DNA of 64,000 nucleotides from contig CM028335.1 in assembly GCA_016647705.1 (NCBI GenBank), forward strand, positions 23,662,905-23,726,904, given 5' to 3'. This stretch comes from Eucommia ulmoides (Eukaryota > Streptophyta > Magnoliopsida > Garryales > Eucommiaceae). This document shows, one piece after another, positions 59,701 to 64,000 of the stretch. The position numbers were made by a program, and so were the translations under genes. Below the pieces are notes generated by a model, which was given only the letters and a program-made list of their open reading frames with translations, did no database searches and was not told the DNA's origin. Position 1 is the stretch's first letter; every line of letters begins with the position of its first letter.

Positions 59701-59819
59701 ATATTGATACATCTGACCAGCTTGCTGATGTTTTTACCAAACCACTAGCGGAAGATCAGTTTGTGAAAATCATTCGCGGTTTGGGTATGGCTAGGCATAA
59801 TGATGTTTGCCTAGAGTGA
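56780..59819 (+). pseudogene. SIRE-type pol: protease, integrase, RT, RNase H
   Basis: Protease WFLDSGCSRHMTGDK (about 56790), then the pre-integrase LWHRRLGHANTELI. The integrase core is broken around 57285-57600 by stops and shifts, then RSDRGREFKND, SPQQNGVAERKNRTLQEMAR, TPYEIWNGKTPNVSYFKVFG. RT: KWIFKNKKDES, ARLVAQGYNQEE, YQMDVKSAFLNGFL, KALYGLKQAPRAWYERL, VQVYVDDIIFGST (catalytic Asp pair intact), FFLGLQIKQ. RNase H: FRYLKGTTDLGLWYH, SYSDIDFAGY, LSTTEAEYMA, TKHIEIRHHFI, DVFTKPLAEDQF. From 57687 on everything is in one frame, with stops at 58017, 58317, 58504, 59244, 59448 and about 59619; the natural end is TGA 59817. Confidence 0.93.
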
Positions 59820-60072
59820 GTTACATGTGTGTGTTCTCCCCTCCCTAAATTTGTTTTTGAAGATGACAAAAGGGGAGAAATTAATGAAGTTTTATGTTTG
59901 TTTTATTAAAGGAGAACTCTTTAAAAAATTGTGCTTTATTGAGTGTTTTTAAATTGTGCATTATTGAAATCTTCAATATGATGCTTTAATGAGTTAAATA
60001 ACCCATCCTTGGATTCAAGGGGAATGTGGTTATATTTTATTTTGAGGAAAACATCACAGTTAATTGTCATCA
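59820..60072 (+). other. 3' untranslated region of the SIRE-type element
   Basis: Non-coding, starting after the RNase H stop. GATGACAAAAGGGGAGAAATTAATG at about 59862 is a purine-rich tract typical of this clade. No env-like frame. Confidence 0.6.
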
Positions 60073-60088
60073 TAAAAAAGGGGGAGAT
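60073..60088 (+). other. Polypurine tract of the SIRE-type element
   Basis: AAAAAAGGGGGAGAT directly before the TGTTGATCC start of the 3' LTR. Confidence 0.88.
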
Positions 60089-62189
60089 TGTTGATCCTAA
60101 GATTTTGGTGAACAATTGAGTATTGATGTTTTGGTAGAACTAATGTTTAATTAAAGTGTTTCAGTGATTTAAAGTTCCAATAATGAAGACATCAAATAGA
60201 ATGGATGCTAAATGAAGATGTCGAGATGATGAAGAAAAAATAAGAGTTTGAAGAAATTAGGGAAAACAACCCAAGTGAAGCTTAACTCTTAATATCCTAT
60301 TTAGGAACACACACATGGCACAAAATGTATTTTATCTTTTATGTGTTTTGATTAAGTTAAATTATTTGCTCCTATGTGAAATAAGATGAAATAATTTTGA
60401 ATGACTAAAATAGAATATAAGAATATTAGTGGAGTTAATTAAGAGAAGAAAATGGATTAAGAGGCGAAATTGTAAAAGAAAATAAGTTAAAAACATATTC
60501 AGAGAAGAGATCCAGTGATAGCAGTCGACTGGTGAGTCGACCGGACATAGAAGTTGTAACATCCTGTATCTCTAAGTCGACTGACAGGTCGACCGTCCAA
60601 GAAGGGCTGAACTCTCTGAATCAACAAGTTGACCCATTAGTGAAGAAGTGCTGAACTCTCTGAATCTATGAGTCGACTGGGCGATCGACTGATGCACGCA
60701 GCAGTGATAACTTGGCTACAACCTGAATTGGGCATCCGACTGAACGCGCTGTTTTAGGATACTGTTTGATCCAAGATTATATCCAAAAGTAGCCATTTTT
60801 TGTTAGGATTTGAGAGAGATTTTAGGGATATTCTCTATATTTAAGATATGATTCATATACTAATTAAATCCTATTAATATGGTTCATTAAATAATAATGT
60901 TTCTCAATTTAATACTTGAAATAGATTATATACTTATTTATTAAGATTGAGAAATACTTTGAGGGTTTAATTGAGAGATTTGAAAGATGTTTTTAAGTGG
61001 AATTGAACCTAAATGAAGTCCTTATGATATAAGGGGTCTATAAGAGCTTTTAATTGTCATGACACATGTAAACTAGTCATTATAAGGCTGATTTCATATT
61101 CCTATATGTAGACCTACGAATTTTTATTTATAACTAATCATTCTAAGAGAGAGAACTCATATATTATCAAAAGAGATCGAAATATATCAATTGAGTGAAC
61201 TTTTCTAAGAGATATCTTATTGAGAATTGAGTGAGCGTTTCTAAGAGAATCATTTGCTGATCATTGCTGCTACCGATTTAAAGTTACATTGCAATACTAT
61301 TTTCTTTCAGTGGATTCCGGGTGAGATCTTTCCAAATTGCTTATTATTTGTTTATTGATTTTAGATTTGGAAATTGATCTTAGAAATTGTTTCTGATTTT
61401 TGAAGAAAATATTTTTTACAAACTACGTGCTTCAATTTGCTACCCATATCTTGTTAAAATTAGATTTTTGTATCTCACATATTTCTATCACTAGTTGGGA
61501 TATTAATTGAGTTATTGTTTATTTGAGGTAGTAGAAGGTCCGAGTGAGATTTACTTCTTATCAATTTTTGTATTAGTGAATTGTGATGGGTTAAATACCA
61601 TTGGGGGTATTTAATCAAGGGTAGTCGGGTTTCAGTCTCTTCTTATAAAGAGATTGAGGTAGTGATTCTTCCTAAATAAGAATTGTGTTTTGAGTGATTT
61701 GTAAAGGTTCCATCCTTATCTGTGAAAAGGATCGTTGGAGTGTTTATGAGAGGTTTTAATTCTTGAACCCTAGTGTTAAAAAGGATTATGTTATTTTTTA
61801 GCTTGTAAAAAGTAGAGGTTCTTCCTTAACCTGAGAAAAGGATATTGTGAAGGTTGATTCTGAGCCTGTAAAAGAATCGGTGTGTGGGTCTAATTCCTAC
61901 CTTTAAAGGAATCTTGATTTTAGTGGGTGCGACCTTCGTGGAGCTCGGGGGACTGGATTAGCCAAGAGTAACTTGGTGAACTAGTACAAATCTTTTGTGT
62001 GCTGCATTACTACTTTGTTATTTTTGCTGTTTGGGTGTGCACTTAAATTGATAATATTATTCCGCTGTGTTATAAAGATAATAATTAATTTAGGTATAAA
62101 ATTAATTATTTGATTTATTTAATTTTTATTCTGATTATTTTTTAATTACACAATTCACCATCCCTCTTGGGTATTCTACTGGGCCAACA
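60089..62189 (+). repeat. 3' LTR of the SIRE-type element
   Basis: 2101 bp, colinear with 53006-55120, with substitutions and small indels. U3 GTCGAC units are at 60515-60690, the hairpin array at 61630-61940 (including ATTCCT-ACCTTTAA-AGGAAT). Ends CTGGGCCAACA before TSD GTTTC. Confidence 0.94.
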
Positions 62190-62930
62190 GTTTCTTTCCA
62201 CAAGAAGCTTCTACCACCTCAATACAATTTTACTCAATTAATGTCCCAAAATACTAACTGATAGATTCTATGTGATGCACAAATCAGATTTAAACAATTT
62301 GAAACGCAAATATCAAATAATCAGATTTCTTAAATGAAAGTTGTTTTGAAATATTTTAACAAAATTAGATTTGAAAATGATTTTTCACAAATAATTTATC
62401 CAAGCAAATTAATCAAATAATCTAGGAAAGCAAAACAAATAGCTGGGAAAGATCTCACCGTAATTTGTCAAAAATTATTACAATAACTAAACAGCAAAAT
62501 ACAAATCGATAACCAAAAATACTTAGCGCTTCATTTAAGAACTCTTAATAATCTCATGTATGAATTTTAGCAAAAAAAAAAAAATCTCTCTTATAATTTC
62601 CGAAAAGCTGATGTTCTTGATTACTTTTGCTTAATTCTGTGTGTCACTATTTATAGACCTAGAACTAGACTTATAGCGGCTAGTTTTCAAAAGTTATGTC
62701 ATTAAATAAAACTCTCAGACCCCATATATCATATATTTTCATAGTAAGTATGTTTTAATAAAAAGTACTTTTAGAAAAGCTCCATTTGGTCCTTAAATTT
62801 TTTTCGAATCAAAATCATTAAGAATAAGAATTATTTTATCAATTTAATTAAGAGAATAAATACTTTATAAGAAGTATTTATCAATTTATGTCATTAAATA
62901 ACACTTTAACAACAAAGATTGGCGATGTTC

Positions 62931-64000
62931 ACATAAACGATTTACATTCAAAATCAACAAGTTGTTACATTAAAACAAAAAAAAAAAAAAAGAGATTATT
63001 TTCTCATAATAAACTAATATAGTTGTTACATTCAACAATAATTTAATAACAAACAACACAAACGATTGCATAATCGAGGCCGATATGCATCACAAAGTAT
63101 ACAAAAAGTTATGTCTGGCACAACAGGTGAATACATGTTCCATACAATATATGATATCATCTGAAGAGTGCGTGAAGTTAGTCGACTATATATGTTTCGC
63201 ATTGCATGCAATTATTTAGATTATTTGACTGCGAATAAGATGAGAGGTACAATTATGACGAAAATCGAACGAATTATCGAAATCTGACAGATTGACGACA
63301 GTGTTGGAATTTTTGGTCTTCATATTTGGACGAGTTGTCACCATTGTCTTGTGATTTAAGAAGAGAAGCGAAAGAAGAACCATGGATGGATGGAGATAGT
63401 TTTTTTTTTTCTTTCTTTTTTTTTTTTTGGTGAAGAAAGAGACAACAATAGGAGAGTATGGAACATAATGGAAAGTGATGTTAGGAGAACTAGGGTTTTT
63501 TTATCGGAGAGGAATTAAAAAGGTTTTCAGAATAGTGAGAATGATTGTGATGCGCAGTTACCTAAAATGGTCGTTTCACATCCACGATATTTGACACATT
63601 TGAAAATGGTGGTTTAGGCGAGTGGCAATCAAGTGTTACGCCCATACACACAATATGGTACACAGTGGGAAATATTAATGGTGTGCCCTTAAGATGTTAC
63701 ATTTAACAATCCATTATGATGTTATATCCAACATTGATAACATTCTTAAAATGATATGATATAGAGCAAATGTTGTATGTAACATTGACTTAATTATATA
63801 ATGTTACAACTAACATTTACTCTCACCACGCTAAACAACTCCAAAAAAATAGATTGATATCTCATTTTAAAGATAATTATTCGCACATAATTATTATGTA
63901 AAAATTTTGAAGTTTTACTTTTAGACTAATATCAAAACGATCAGTTTTCTTATTGCCTAATTAGTTCCGGATTAGAGGGGAGAGATCACACGATGACATC
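62931..64000. other. AT-rich right end without a gene; one hairpin
   Basis: Probably the right part of the MULE, since the SIRE LTR to its left was inserted in the Ulp1-like gene, but no protein motif is visible. T-runs at 63396-63429. At 63768-63818 AAATGTT-GTA-TGTAACATT pairs with AATGTTACA-ACT-AACATTT across a short AT loop. Confidence 0.45.

Larger units (their letters stand above)
53006..62189 (+). mobile_element. Full-length SIRE/Maximus-type Ty1/copia element
   Basis: 9.18 kb, LTRs of 2115 and 2101 bp, both TGTTGATCCTAAG...GGGCCAACA, with the TSD GTTTC (53001-53005 and 62190-62194). Primer site, gag, protease, integrase, RT, RNase H and polypurine tract are in copia order. RT keeps YVDDIIFGS. 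It is dead only through about ten single stops and a few frameshifts, so it is the youngest coding element here. It is inserted in the older minus-strand SIRE LTR. Confidence 0.95.
50071..62930 (-). repeat. SIRE-type LTR on the minus strand, split by two later insertions
   Basis: Own sequence: 50071-50176, 52441-53005 and 62190 to about 62930. It starts TGTTGGCCCAAAGATCTACCCAAGAGGG, the complement of a SIRE LTR end, and is colinear with 41375-42290. A TATA box on the minus strand lies near 62650 (CTATAAATAGTGAC). The right end is uncertain: ...TTTAACAACA at about 62931 would give a TGTTGTTAAAG start, but no TSD partner for ATGTG was found. Confidence 0.65.

Overview
The window is nuclear DNA of a dicot plant. 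It has spliced exons with GT-AG borders, plant receptor-kinase and GH18 sequence, and a dense layering of plant LTR retrotransposons and a Mutator-like transposon. No species can be read from it; an asterid is a guess from the tobacco CHRK1-like architecture. I see no tRNA, rRNA or CRISPR array.

Layout. 1-6928: a defective Tat-like Ty3/gypsy element on the minus strand. It keeps a gag remnant and has lost pol, but carries an antisense, intron-containing extra gene on the plus strand and an array of 100-bp repeats. 7769-17674 (minus): the one host gene I can support, a receptor-like kinase with a catalytically dead class V chitinase (GH18) ectodomain. Its first intron holds a 7.97-kb copia element (8555-16519), which itself holds a solo LTR (10789-12354). 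Its third intron runs into the Tat-like element, so most of the kinase lies beyond the left edge or is lost. 17925-21471: short repeats and an LTR remnant. 21472-31364: a nearly complete but dead Tekay/Del-type chromovirus on the minus strand (TSD ATATC). 31365-34060: AT-rich sequence without genes. 34068-37224: a degraded copia element on the plus strand. 38968-39864: a foldback element with a 10-bp TSD.

From about 42290 to at least 50070 lies a decayed Mutator-like element. It has a MuDR transposase on the plus strand and a convergent Ulp1-type (C48) protease on the minus strand, a Kaonashi-like arrangement. It is cut apart by SIRE/Maximus-type copia LTRs, which are in turn cut by younger insertions: solo LTRs at 42326-44187, 46522-47968 and 50177-52440, and a full-length 9.2-kb SIRE-type element at 53006-62189. 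Target-site duplications fix the order: MULE first, then the older SIRE LTRs, then the solo LTRs and the intact-ended SIRE element.

The most notable signals are: the chitinase-like receptor kinase with retrotransposon-filled introns; the antisense spliced gene with its own TATA box inside a pol-less gypsy element; a run of small hairpins in the transcribed leader of the SIRE LTRs whose stems change but still pair; a roughly 105-bp module shared by unrelated retrotransposons; and a solo-LTR family whose U3 is built of GC-rich palindromes.
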